From Anaerolineae bacterium (lineage in GTDB: Bacteria; Chloroflexota; Anaerolineae; Aggregatilineales; Phototrophicaceae): a stretch of DNA of 6,987 bases. The notes beneath the pieces are model-generated. The model was not told where the DNA came from. It saw only the letters and a program-made list of their open reading frames with translations, and did not search any database. The stretch is taken from positions 1 through 6,987 of the forward strand of contig WGEI01000415.1 of the NCBI GenBank assembly GCA_015492875.1. Direction: 5' to 3'. Positions 1 through 6,674 of this stretch are shown in pieces; within the stretch, counting starts at the first letter, position 1, and each line of letters starts with the position of its first letter. The position numbers and the translations under genes were made by a program.

Positions 1-761
1 ATGGCCTCTGGTGTCACTTATGCGATTGGGGTATGGGGAATGCTGCTGAATTCATCGCCCGCCAATTAGAAGTGACCCGCGAGGAAATGGATGAGTTCGC
101 ATTCCGCAGTCACAAGCTGGCTGGCGAAGCGACTGATGCCGGCAAGTTCAAAAATGAAATCGTTCCGGTGACCGTTCGCACTCGCAAAGGCGAAATCATT
201 GTTGATAGTGATGAACCTATTCGCCGCGACACCTCATTAGAGGCTTTGGCCAAGCTGAAGCCAGCGTTTGAAGCCGACGGGCAAGTTACTGCTGGCAATG
301 CACCCGGCATGAATGATGGTGCTTCCGCTTTGGTTATTGCCAGCCGCGAATACGCCGAAAAGCACGGCCATAAACCTGTAGCGCGCATTGTTGGCTATGG
401 ACAGGCTGCCGTTGAACCCGCCTGGATTTTCTATGCACCTGTGAAAGCCATTCCGGCGGCTTTAGCGCGCGCTGGTTGGTCGATTGATGATGTTGACCTT
501 TTTGAGATTAACGAGGCCTTTGCCGCTCAGGTTCTTGCTGATATGAAAGGCCTAGAGCGTGACGGCTATAAAGTGCCAATGGAGAAAGTCAACGTACACG
601 GTGGCGCTATCGCTTTGGGGCATCCGCTTGGCTCTAGTGGTTCGCGCGTGCTCATTACACTAGTCCATGCGCTGCTAGACCGTGGCTTGAAGCGCGGTAT
701 CGCCGCACTTTGTCTCGGTGGTGCAGAAGCAGTTGCGCTGGCTGTGGAAATTGAAGAGTAA
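1..761 (+). CDS. Thiolase (acetyl-CoA C-acyltransferase family), 5' end outside window
   Basis: Thiolases carry out CoA-dependent Claisen condensation or its reverse, thiolytic cleavage of 3-ketoacyl-CoA, in the cytoplasm (fatty acid oxidation or acetoacetyl-CoA metabolism). The reading frame is open to the left edge (codons from base 3), so the ATG at 33 is an internal Met in a DWGMGNAAEF stretch typical of mid-thiolase. About 252 residues of a usual ~390 are visible. Counting from that Met, NEAF lies at 160-163 and NVHGGAIALGHPLGSSG at 187-203, with the catalytic His at 197. The second catalytic Cys is at 227 in ALCLGGAEAVA. The N-terminal nucleophile Cys lies outside the window. The Cys loop reads CLGGAEA where many relatives have C-x-G-G-G-x-G, but small residues are kept at the key positions. 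The TAA stop is followed after 8 bases by the glycosyltransferase gene, so the two are probably co-transcribed. Family assignment is firm; chain-length specificity is not determinable. Confidence 0.95.
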   Translation, partial: GLWCHLCDWGMGNAAEFIARQLEVTREEMDEFAFRSHKLAGEATDAGKFKNEIVPVTVRTRKGEIIVDSDEPIRRDTSLEALAKLKPAFEADGQVTAGNAPGMNDGASALVIASREYAEKHGHKPVARIVGYGQAAVEPAWIFYAPVKAIPAALARAGWSIDDVDLFEINEAFAAQVLADMKGLERDGYKVPMEKVNVHGGAIALGHPLGSSGSRVLITLVHALLDRGLKRGIAALCLGGAEAVALAVEIEE

Positions 762-769
762 GGCTGCGG

Positions 770-2782
770 ATGACAGCGACGCAAAATAGTCATGATTTTA
801 GTGGGGCGGGGCAAAAACCGCCCCTTGTCTATGCCACATTCACCTTGCGTGATTGGCTGACATTGGCGCTGATACTGGTTGTTGCGGGCTGGCTACGGCT
901 AGGAATGCCCGAAGCGGTGGAGTTCTTCCATGATGAAGCGATGGTCTCCACCCTTGCTCAGGAAATGGCCTACGGAGTGCGTTTCCCTCTAGAAGGGATT
1001 ATCTCTTCTGTAGGTATTCCTAATCCACCAACAAGCATCTATCTGATGGCCTTGCCTTATCGCTTCACCAGTGACCCCATCTTCGCCACGATGTTCATCG
1101 CCGCGCTGAATGTGCTGGGCGTTGGCCTATTCTGGTATATTTTGCGTCGCTATTTTGGCTATGGGGTTGCGCTAGTAGGCGGCCTGCTATTTGCTGTCAA
1201 TCCATGGGCAATCTTCTTCAGCCGAAAAATCTGGCAACAAAATTTTTGGTTACCGTTCTTCTTGTTGGGGCTATTGCTGGCATTATATGGCTTGTGCGAA
1301 AATGGTGCGCTAAATCGCCGCCGTAAAATCGCCCAAGCGCTTGGGCTTCCTATTTGGCTATTTGCTTTTCAAATGCACTTCGCAGCGTGGGCGCTGTTGC
1401 CACTTTATCTCCTATTTATTTGGTATGGCAAAAAACGGCTCGACCGCGTGGCGCTTGCCTTCAGCCTTGTTTTGTCCGCCCTTGTCATATTGCCCTATAC
1501 GGTTGGTTTAGTCCAAACTTTGCAGCAAGACCCCGACCGGATTTCACGCGCCCTCTCCACCTCATCATCTGAAGATGTTATTTTCTTAGCGCCTAGCGCT
1601 CCTCCTTTAATGCAAGCGTTTCGCTTGGCCACTGGGCTAGAGCTAGAGACGTGGGTAGCCGTTGGCCAAGAAGCGGCCTTACTTCAGCATGTGCCGCGCA
1701 AAGACGGCGTTTGGGCTTTAAGCGGCCTTCTTATCCTCATCGGTACTGTTGTGGTATGGCGGCGCTATGAAACGAGAAAAGCCATATTACTCACCGCTTG
1801 GGCTGCCTTACCCATTTTGCTCTTTTTGCCGTCATGGACGCGCGTTTTCCCGCATTATCTCATTGGCAGCATTCCCGCTTTTGCCGCTTTAGCTGGTGTT
1901 GGCGGGGCGTTTCTATACCAGCTTTTGCCGCCTCAGCGACTTCGCCAAGCGATAGCACTTGTCGGGGTAGGGGCGTTTGCTCTTGTTCAGGCCTTATGGT
2001 GGGTGAATGTTCAGGGTTATCTTTACCGAACCCCTATGGTTTATCCCGCCTATACCACGCCCGCAGGATATTTAGCCCCCATCCGTGACGCACTTCGTGA
2101 GTATGATGATGTGGTGGTTATCAGCGGCGGCATGTTTTGGGCGTTCCATCATGAGGCAGCGCGCTGGCCGGTGATGCTAGCAGATACAGCGGAATGCGTT
2201 CGCACTTTGCCGCCCGATGGCTATGCCGTTGACCCCGCCCATCCGTTTGCTGTTTTGATAGCGCCGAATGCTGGTGATACCCCGCTACAGCGCATCTATG
2301 GGCTTGGCGAAGCTCGAATTTTCCCCACACGCGATGCAAACGAGGTTTATCGCTTATATGCTCCAGTCGATGCACCGGCATGGCTCATTGAAATACAAGC
2401 TATAGACCCTGTGCTTTTTGCGAATGGGGTACAGCTTACTGGCTATGCTATAGATGGCGAGACCGTTTATCTTCAGTGGCAACTTCCCGCCCGTCGTCCA
2501 GATTTACAACATCAGTATTTTGTGCATTTTCTGGATGAAAATGGCGATGCTATTGGCCAACGTGACCTCAGCTTCTGGCCGGGTTATCATTGGTGCGAAG
2601 GCGATACGCTCATTACTTGGACTAACGGTGTTCCCGATAATGTGACGATAGATGCCTTACGTGTTGGCCTTTATACGCTTGGCACGGGTAAGGACGAAGG
2701 GCAAATTTTCCCTGTCGATGTTCTCGATGTCATGGGTAACCCCGCTGGGCAATGGGCGCTCATTTCGCTCACTGTAGAGTGA
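770..2782 (+). CDS. GT-C fold membrane glycosyltransferase, GT39/ArnT-like, with C-terminal beta domain
   Basis: This is a predicted polytopic inner-membrane protein of 670 residues that would transfer a sugar from a polyprenyl-phosphate donor to a lipid, glycan or protein acceptor on the outer face of the membrane. After a polar N-terminus the first membrane helix spans about 28-45. It is followed by an outer loop with FFHDEA (52-57), where Asp55-Glu56 match the acidic motif of GT-C enzymes that holds the catalytic Asp. Further hydrophobic segments lie near 104-126, 132-150, 158-175, 190-219, 227-247, 312-330, 337-354, 362-384 and 393-412. NPWAIFFSRKIWQQNFW (144-160) resembles the conserved P-x-x-x-x-SR region of this superfamily. 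Residues 413-670 are soluble and probably extracytoplasmic; 545-670 looks like a beta domain (VQLTGYAIDG, YFVHFLDENGDAIGQRD, VGLYTLGTG). The start is ATG, with AAGG (760-763) 6 bases upstream overlapping the thiolase stop. Fold confidence is high; donor and acceptor are unknown. Confidence 0.85.
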   Translation: MTATQNSHDFSGAGQKPPLVYATFTLRDWLTLALILVVAGWLRLGMPEAVEFFHDEAMVSTLAQEMAYGVRFPLEGIISSVGIPNPPTSIYLMALPYRFTSDPIFATMFIAALNVLGVGLFWYILRRYFGYGVALVGGLLFAVNPWAIFFSRKIWQQNFWLPFFLLGLLLALYGLCENGALNRRRKIAQALGLPIWLFAFQMHFAAWALLPLYLLFIWYGKKRLDRVALAFSLVLSALVILPYTVGLVQTLQQDPDRISRALSTSSSEDVIFLAPSAPPLMQAFRLATGLELETWVAVGQEAALLQHVPRKDGVWALSGLLILIGTVVVWRRYETRKAILLTAWAALPILLFLPSWTRVFPHYLIGSIPAFAALAGVGGAFLYQLLPPQRLRQAIALVGVGAFALVQALWWVNVQGYLYRTPMVYPAYTTPAGYLAPIRDALREYDDVVVISGGMFWAFHHEAARWPVMLADTAECVRTLPPDGYAVDPAHPFAVLIAPNAGDTPLQRIYGLGEARIFPTRDANEVYRLYAPVDAPAWLIEIQAIDPVLFANGVQLTGYAIDGETVYLQWQLPARRPDLQHQYFVHFLDENGDAIGQRDLSFWPGYHWCEGDTLITWTNGVPDNVTIDALRVGLYTLGTGKDEGQIFPVDVLDVMGNPAGQWALISLTVE

Positions 2783-2800
2783 TGCCCCTCAGGAAAATTG

Positions 2801-2823
2801 AAAAAGGCGACCACTTGGCCGCC
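2801..2823 (-). terminator. Probable intrinsic terminator of the ABC exporter operon
   Basis: Read on the minus strand, six bases past the TAA stop of the 607-residue ABC gene there is a stem GGCG/CGCC that continues, after one mismatch, as two further G-C pairs closing a 4-base loop (2806-2823). TTTTT (2801-2805) follows directly. This is the classic hairpin plus T-tract layout. Read on the plus strand, only a weak T-poor run (CTGTGTTT) follows the hairpin, so it may act less well for the converging glycosyltransferase transcript. No other terminator candidate is seen in the 47-base convergent gap. Confidence 0.6.
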
Positions 2824-2829
2824 CTGTGT

Positions 2830-4653
2830 TTAATCGCCTACAGCTTTTCTAGAAAATAGCTCTTTGGCGTTCTCAATGTAACTCAACGATTGGTGTCGGA
2901 AGTAAGTGTTATACAGTTCTGCATAATGGCCGCCTTGCTGTAGCAAGCTGTCGTGATTGCCCTCTTCAATAATTTCGCCATTCTTGAGGACGATAATGCG
3001 GTCTGCGCTGCGCACTGTACTCAAACGATGCGCGATGAGAATCGATGTCGATTGTGATAGGATGAGGTCTAATGCCTCTTGTATCTGCATCTCTGTGAAG
3101 GGATCAATACTCGCTGTCGCTTCGTCAAGGATGAAAATCGCCGGCTTTTGTAAAATAACCCGCATTAAACTGACGAGTTGGCGTTGCCCCATACTCAAGC
3201 GTGCCCCGCGCTCACCAACATCGCTATATAGGCCATCTGGTAGCGTTTCCAGCCACTCACCCTTACCAATGCTATGCGCTATCGCCTCAATCTCTTCGTC
3301 AGCGGCATCGGGTTTGCTATAGCGGATGTTATCGATGATTGTTCCGCTGAATAGAAACGGCTGTTGCGGCACAATGCCCAAGCGCGAACGGTACGATTGC
3401 AGGTTGAACGAGCGAATATCTTGCCCATCAATCAGGATTTCTCCATATTGGAATTCGTAGAAACGCGCAATCAGTTTGGCTATTGTGCTCTTGCCCGCGC
3501 CTGTATGCCCCACAAAGGCGATACTTTCACCGGGTGCTATATCCAAGCTGAAATTTTTGAGTACGGGCTGGTTCTCTACATACTCAAATGTGACATTTTT
3601 GAACTGAATACGCCCTTGAATATTATTGGCAGGTTGATCATCATTTTGGATGATGGTATTCTCCGCGTCAATCAAGGCGAAGACGCGCTCAATAGCGCTT
3701 AATCCCTGTTGGAACTGGCTCCAAAACGCCGCTAGATTGATAAACGGGAACAAAAAGCGATCAATGCCCTGCACAAACAGATACCATGTGCCTACTGCTA
3801 ATGTTCCCCCCAGCACCAGCGTTGCACCCAAATAAGTCACAACCGCAATAGCAATGCCCGAAAGCACATTCAATACGGGAAAAACTGCCGAGAGCACAAA
3901 CCCGCGCATCATATTAATACGAAACGAGCGGTTATTTACCTCCGTAAATTCATCGTAAATCATCGCTTCTTTACGGAAGTTTTTCGCCACGCTAATGCCG
4001 CTTACCGTTTCTTGAATTTTATCGTTCACCATAGCCATTGCCCGTGAGCCTTGTCTCGTCACTTTACGGGCAATGCTGCGGAAAGCCATCGCGGCCCCCA
4101 TAATAAGCGGCATCGAGAGGAGCAGGATAATGGTCAATAATACCGATTGGTTGAGCAGAACGATTATCAGCAATATGACAGAGATAAGCTGGCTGAAAAC
4201 ATCGCTGGTGAAAATGATGACATCGCCAAATTCTTGCGTATCGCTGGTGATGCGGCTGACTATCTTCCCCGATTTATGTGTGTCATAAAATGCTAAATCG
4301 CGCTCGACTGCCGCATTGAATGCGTCTTTGCGCAAGCGCGCCACTACGTTACTCACAACTTTAACCAATAATTGACGCCGCACCCAATTCGAGATGTATT
4401 CAGTAACAGCGACGATGATCAGCGCGATGATGACCCAATTCGCTACATCAATGCCGCTATCTAAATCATTGACGCCCATAGAAACCAGAATGGGGCGCAA
4501 GGAAGATACTAACGATAGAACGACCATCGCCAATGCAATAGTGATGAGTTGCTTTTTATACTGCGAAAAGTAATTGAGGATGCGCTTCGCTAGATAGGTG
4601 TCACTATATTGACGGTCATAGCTATCGGCGTCTAAGCCTCTAAAAATCCCCAC
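2830..4653 (-). CDS. ABC exporter half-transporter (TMD-NBD), catalytic-Glu subunit of a heterodimer
   Basis: This is a type IV (B-family) ABC half-exporter of 607 residues. Six membrane helices lie near 36-58, 72-88, 148-166, 170-188, 251-277 and 283-310, followed by a nucleotide-binding domain (about 348-585). Motifs: Walker A GHTGAGKST (382-390, Lys388), Q-loop Gln430 in VPQQPFLFSGTI, x-loop VGERG (479-483), signature LSMGQ (486-490), Walker B IFILDE (506-511) with catalytic Glu511, and H-loop His542. The signature departs from LSGGQ by a Met. The start is GTG at 4653: AGGAGG sits 5 bases upstream, and the nearby ATG at 4655-4653 is out of frame and hits a stop within eight codons. It is the second gene of a two-gene operon, 9 bases after its partner's stop. 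The N-terminus (GLDADSYDRQYSDTY) resembles Chloroflexota paralogues from memory. Substrate is unknown: drug, lipid and peptide are all possible. Confidence 0.93.
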   Translation of the reverse strand: MGIFRGLDADSYDRQYSDTYLAKRILNYFSQYKKQLITIALAMVVLSLVSSLRPILVSMGVNDLDSGIDVANWVIIALIIVAVTEYISNWVRRQLLVKVVSNVVARLRKDAFNAAVERDLAFYDTHKSGKIVSRITSDTQEFGDVIIFTSDVFSQLISVILLIIVLLNQSVLLTIILLLSMPLIMGAAMAFRSIARKVTRQGSRAMAMVNDKIQETVSGISVAKNFRKEAMIYDEFTEVNNRSFRINMMRGFVLSAVFPVLNVLSGIAIAVVTYLGATLVLGGTLAVGTWYLFVQGIDRFLFPFINLAAFWSQFQQGLSAIERVFALIDAENTIIQNDDQPANNIQGRIQFKNVTFEYVENQPVLKNFSLDIAPGESIAFVGHTGAGKSTIAKLIARFYEFQYGEILIDGQDIRSFNLQSYRSRLGIVPQQPFLFSGTIIDNIRYSKPDAADEEIEAIAHSIGKGEWLETLPDGLYSDVGERGARLSMGQRQLVSLMRVILQKPAIFILDEATASIDPFTEMQIQEALDLILSQSTSILIAHRLSTVRSADRIIVLKNGEIIEEGNHDSLLQQGGHYAELYNTYFRHQSLSYIENAKELFSRKAVGD

Positions 4654-4658
4654 ATGAA

Positions 4659-4664
4659 CCTCCT
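4659..4664 (-). promoter_or_regulatory. Perfect Shine-Dalgarno (AGGAGG) overlapping upstream stop codon
   Basis: On the minus strand the sequence reads TAGGAGG, then TTCAT, then GTG. The last two bases of the TAG stop of the 594-residue gene are the first two bases of AGGAGG. The 5-base spacing fits the GTG start at 4653 and decides against the out-of-frame ATG two bases earlier, which would be only 3 bases away. The overlap implies translational coupling, which would help keep the two exporter subunits in equal amounts. Confidence 0.85.
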
Positions 4665-6447
4665 ATGACTGTGTTTCCGATGGTTGCGGTGTCGCTGGCT
4701 CATAACGCGCAAAGATGCGTCGGTAGGCTTCAGATGTTTTCAGCAGTGTTTCATGCTGCCCCTGTGCCACAATCCGCCCCTGCCGCAGCACAATGATATG
4801 GTCTGCCCAGCGAATTTGTGACAGACGGTGCGTGATAAGTATCGTTGTGCGCCCTTTAGAGGCTTCCCATATGGCTTGTTGAATATGGTCTTCCGTGGCG
4901 CTATCAATGGCGCTGGTGCTGTCATCAAGGATGAGCACAGGCGGATTGGTCAAAAATGCCCGTGCAATAGCCAAACGTTGCCTTTGCCCGCCACTGAGCG
5001 TGACCCCACGCTGCCCGATAACCGTATCGTATCCATCGGGAAAGCTCATGATAAAATCGTGTGCTTGGGCTTTCTTTGCCGCTTCAATAATCTCTTCACG
5101 TGTTGCGTCTGAGCGTCCAAAGGCGATATTCTCGGCGATGGTGCGGCTAAACAGAAAAATGTCCTGCTCGATGATGCTGATTTGCGAGCGCAGGCTTTCG
5201 AGTTGCCACTCACGCACATCGACTCCATCGACCAGCACCCGCCCCTGAGTTGCGTCATAAATACGATTGATGAGTTTGGTGACGGTTGTTTTACCTGCGC
5301 CAGTCTGCCCCACAATTGCCACAGTTTGCCCCGCATTGATGTGAAAACTCAAATCATAGAGCACTTGTTTATCAGGCGTATAGCCGAAATCGACATGCTC
5401 AAACACAATATCGCCTTTGATAGGGGCTTCATATCCCGCCTCATTTTGGTCTAAATCCGTTTGCGCGACGATGATATTCAGAATACGCTCAGCACTAGCA
5501 TAACCAGATGCAATCCGTGATAGGGCAAACAAAGACGTGAAAACAGGGAAACCGAATAGATAGAGCAAAATCACAAAGGACGCAACATCGCCTAACACAA
5601 TCTGCCCGCTTCGGTAAAGTATGGCCGCATGAACAAAACCCGCCACTACCGCCAGTCCCATAAGCAAGGTAGAAAGATACCGCGCTTCCACTTCTCCCTG
5701 TTTAATCAGGCGGTCACGCACAACATCGACTAAGCCCGCAAAGCGCTGAACTTCATTTTTCTCCTGTGCCGACCCTTTGACAACCTCTACGCCGTCCAGC
5801 GCTTCTGCCAAACGCGAATTCATTTGACCAAAACCGACTCGCACACTCTCCGTAATAGGGTGCAAAGTGCGGATAAAGCGAATTTGAACGATGAGATGCA
5901 AAATTACAAATGCCAGCGGGACAAGTATAAGGTCTGGATAGATGAGTGGCGCGGCGATGACCGGCGCAATTAAGAAAAACCCGGAGCCAATGATGAGGTT
6001 AATGCCCGGGTTCATCATCAAATTCAATTCGCGCACATCATTAGTGACGCGCGCCATAATATCGCCGACAGAGGTTAAATCATGGAAAGTCATACTTTTA
6101 CCCAGCAGGCTGGCATAAAGTTCATCTCGTACATCGCGCTCAATCATTTGCCCATAGGTCTCTGCGGAAAAGTTACGGATGAACTGCAATACTGAACGAA
6201 TTGTTTGAGAAATAACAATCATCAATGCGATATTGAGGATGGCTTCTGCCCCTTCGCCATTGATAACCGCTTCAAAAGCCATCCCAATGAACGCGGGAAT
6301 GGCCGCCGCGAGTGCAGCGTTGCTAAATGCGCCAATAATCAGCAAAATGAGCAACCATGGGTGCGCCAATATGTGCCATAAAATAAAACGAAATGGAGTG
6401 CTATGGTTGCTGCGCGTTTTGGCGTTTGCGATGAATTCCGATGTCAT
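4663..6447 (-). CDS. ABC exporter half-transporter (TMD-NBD), degenerate Walker B subunit of a heterodimer
   Basis: This is a type IV ABC half-exporter of 594 residues, the first gene of the exporter operon. Membrane helices lie near 29-55, 66-90, 148-168, 171-190, 258-278 and 288-312; the nucleotide-binding domain spans about 346-580. Motifs: Walker A GQTGAGKTT (380-388, Lys386), Q-loop Gln428 in IIEQDIFLFSRTI, x-loop IGQRG (477-481), canonical signature LSGGQRQRLAIARA (484-497), Walker B VLILDD (504-509) and H-loop His540. Asp509 replaces the catalytic Glu, the hallmark of the degenerate-site subunit in heterodimeric exporters such as BmrC, LmrC and TM287. Gene order (Asp subunit first) also matches bmrC-bmrD. 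The ATG at 6447 is the first possible start, since an in-frame TAA lies two codons upstream; the ribosome-binding site is weak (GGGA, 6 bases upstream). The C-terminus ends in a short Pro/Thr/Ser-rich tail. Family certain; substrate unknown. Confidence 0.93.
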   Translation of the reverse strand: MTSEFIANAKTRSNHSTPFRFILWHILAHPWLLILLIIGAFSNAALAAAIPAFIGMAFEAVINGEGAEAILNIALMIVISQTIRSVLQFIRNFSAETYGQMIERDVRDELYASLLGKSMTFHDLTSVGDIMARVTNDVRELNLMMNPGINLIIGSGFFLIAPVIAAPLIYPDLILVPLAFVILHLIVQIRFIRTLHPITESVRVGFGQMNSRLAEALDGVEVVKGSAQEKNEVQRFAGLVDVVRDRLIKQGEVEARYLSTLLMGLAVVAGFVHAAILYRSGQIVLGDVASFVILLYLFGFPVFTSLFALSRIASGYASAERILNIIVAQTDLDQNEAGYEAPIKGDIVFEHVDFGYTPDKQVLYDLSFHINAGQTVAIVGQTGAGKTTVTKLINRIYDATQGRVLVDGVDVREWQLESLRSQISIIEQDIFLFSRTIAENIAFGRSDATREEIIEAAKKAQAHDFIMSFPDGYDTVIGQRGVTLSGGQRQRLAIARAFLTNPPVLILDDSTSAIDSATEDHIQQAIWEASKGRTTILITHRLSQIRWADHIIVLRQGRIVAQGQHETLLKTSEAYRRIFARYEPATPQPSETQS

Positions 6448-6480
6448 ATCTTATCCCGATTTTCCTTGCCATCACCTAGC

Positions 6481-6511
6481 GTTATAACCATATCATAAAA
6501 AAGCATGCCAA
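6481..6511 (-). promoter_or_regulatory. Candidate promoter of the ABC exporter operon
   Basis: On the minus strand TTGGCA (6511-6506) and TATAAC (6486-6481) each match five of six consensus bases of the -35 and -10 elements, but the spacer is 19 bases, longer than the ideal 17. Transcription would start near 6474 and give a leader of about 27 bases before the ATG at 6447. A second possible -10, TATAGA (6524-6519), has no good -35. The call rests on pattern matching alone. Confidence 0.35.
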
Positions 6512-6573
6512 TATCATTCTATACAACTAAAATAGGCCAAATAAGACCAATTATGCGAAATATGGGGTAGAGC

Positions 6574-6587
6574 GCAAAATGCTTTGC
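6574..6587. promoter_or_regulatory. Small dyad in divergent intergenic region, operator-like
   Basis: GCAAA (6574-6578) and TTTGC (6583-6587) form a perfect 5-base inverted repeat around a 4-base spacer. It lies between the two divergent promoter candidates, about 25 bases upstream of the rightward -35. A repressor or activator site is possible, but a dyad this short can arise by chance in AT-rich intergenic DNA and no regulator gene is present in the window. Confidence 0.15.
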
Positions 6588-6611
6588 CAATCTTAACCAT
6601 CTGTTGCTGTG

Positions 6612-6640
6612 TTTATATCACCTTTACATCATGCTATACT
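6612..6640 (+). promoter_or_regulatory. Extended -10 promoter for the rightward GT-C gene
   Basis: TTTATA (6612-6617) and TATACT (6635-6640) are separated by 17 bases. The -10 is preceded by TGC (6632-6634), giving the extended TGnTATACT motif of vegetative sigma-70-type promoters. The -10 matches five of six consensus bases and the -35 four of six. A start near 6647 would give a leader of about 28 bases before the ATG at 6675. This is the best promoter match I see in the intergenic regions of the window. Confidence 0.6.
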
Positions 6641-6657
6641 GCTAGCGGGCAGAGAGT

Positions 6658-6669
6658 AGGGAGCGTCCC
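6658..6669 (+). promoter_or_regulatory. Shine-Dalgarno region inside a short dyad, upstream of GT-C gene
   Basis: AGGGAG (6658-6663) is the only purine-rich ribosome-binding candidate for the ATG at 6675, with an 11-base spacer that is longer than usual. It overlaps a GGGA-GCG-TCCC dyad (6659-6669), a 4-base stem with a 3-base loop, which could partly mask the site in the mRNA. The stem is too short for a confident regulatory claim. Confidence 0.3.
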
Positions 6670-6674
6670 ACTAC

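Noticed and set aside
33..35. ATG at 33 as the true start of the thiolase
   Set aside because: The frame is open upstream to the window edge and the preceding residues fit mid-thiolase sequence; the protein would also lack its nucleophile Cys domain.
2957..3322. Plus-strand open frames opposite the ABC genes (this one and others at 3364-3702, 4828-5112, 4895-5248, 5182-5454)
   Set aside because: They are antisense shadows of strongly conserved NBD coding sequence, with low-complexity Ser/Arg/Cys-rich translations and no recognisable domain or start signals.
4653..4655. ATG overlapping the GTG start of the 607-residue ABC gene
   Set aside because: It is in another frame, meets a TAG after seven codons, and lies only 3 bases from AGGAGG. 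The GTG gives the full-length protein with good spacing.
6503..6508. GCATGC palindrome in the intergenic region
   Set aside because: A single 6-base palindrome is expected by chance and has no flanking symmetry.
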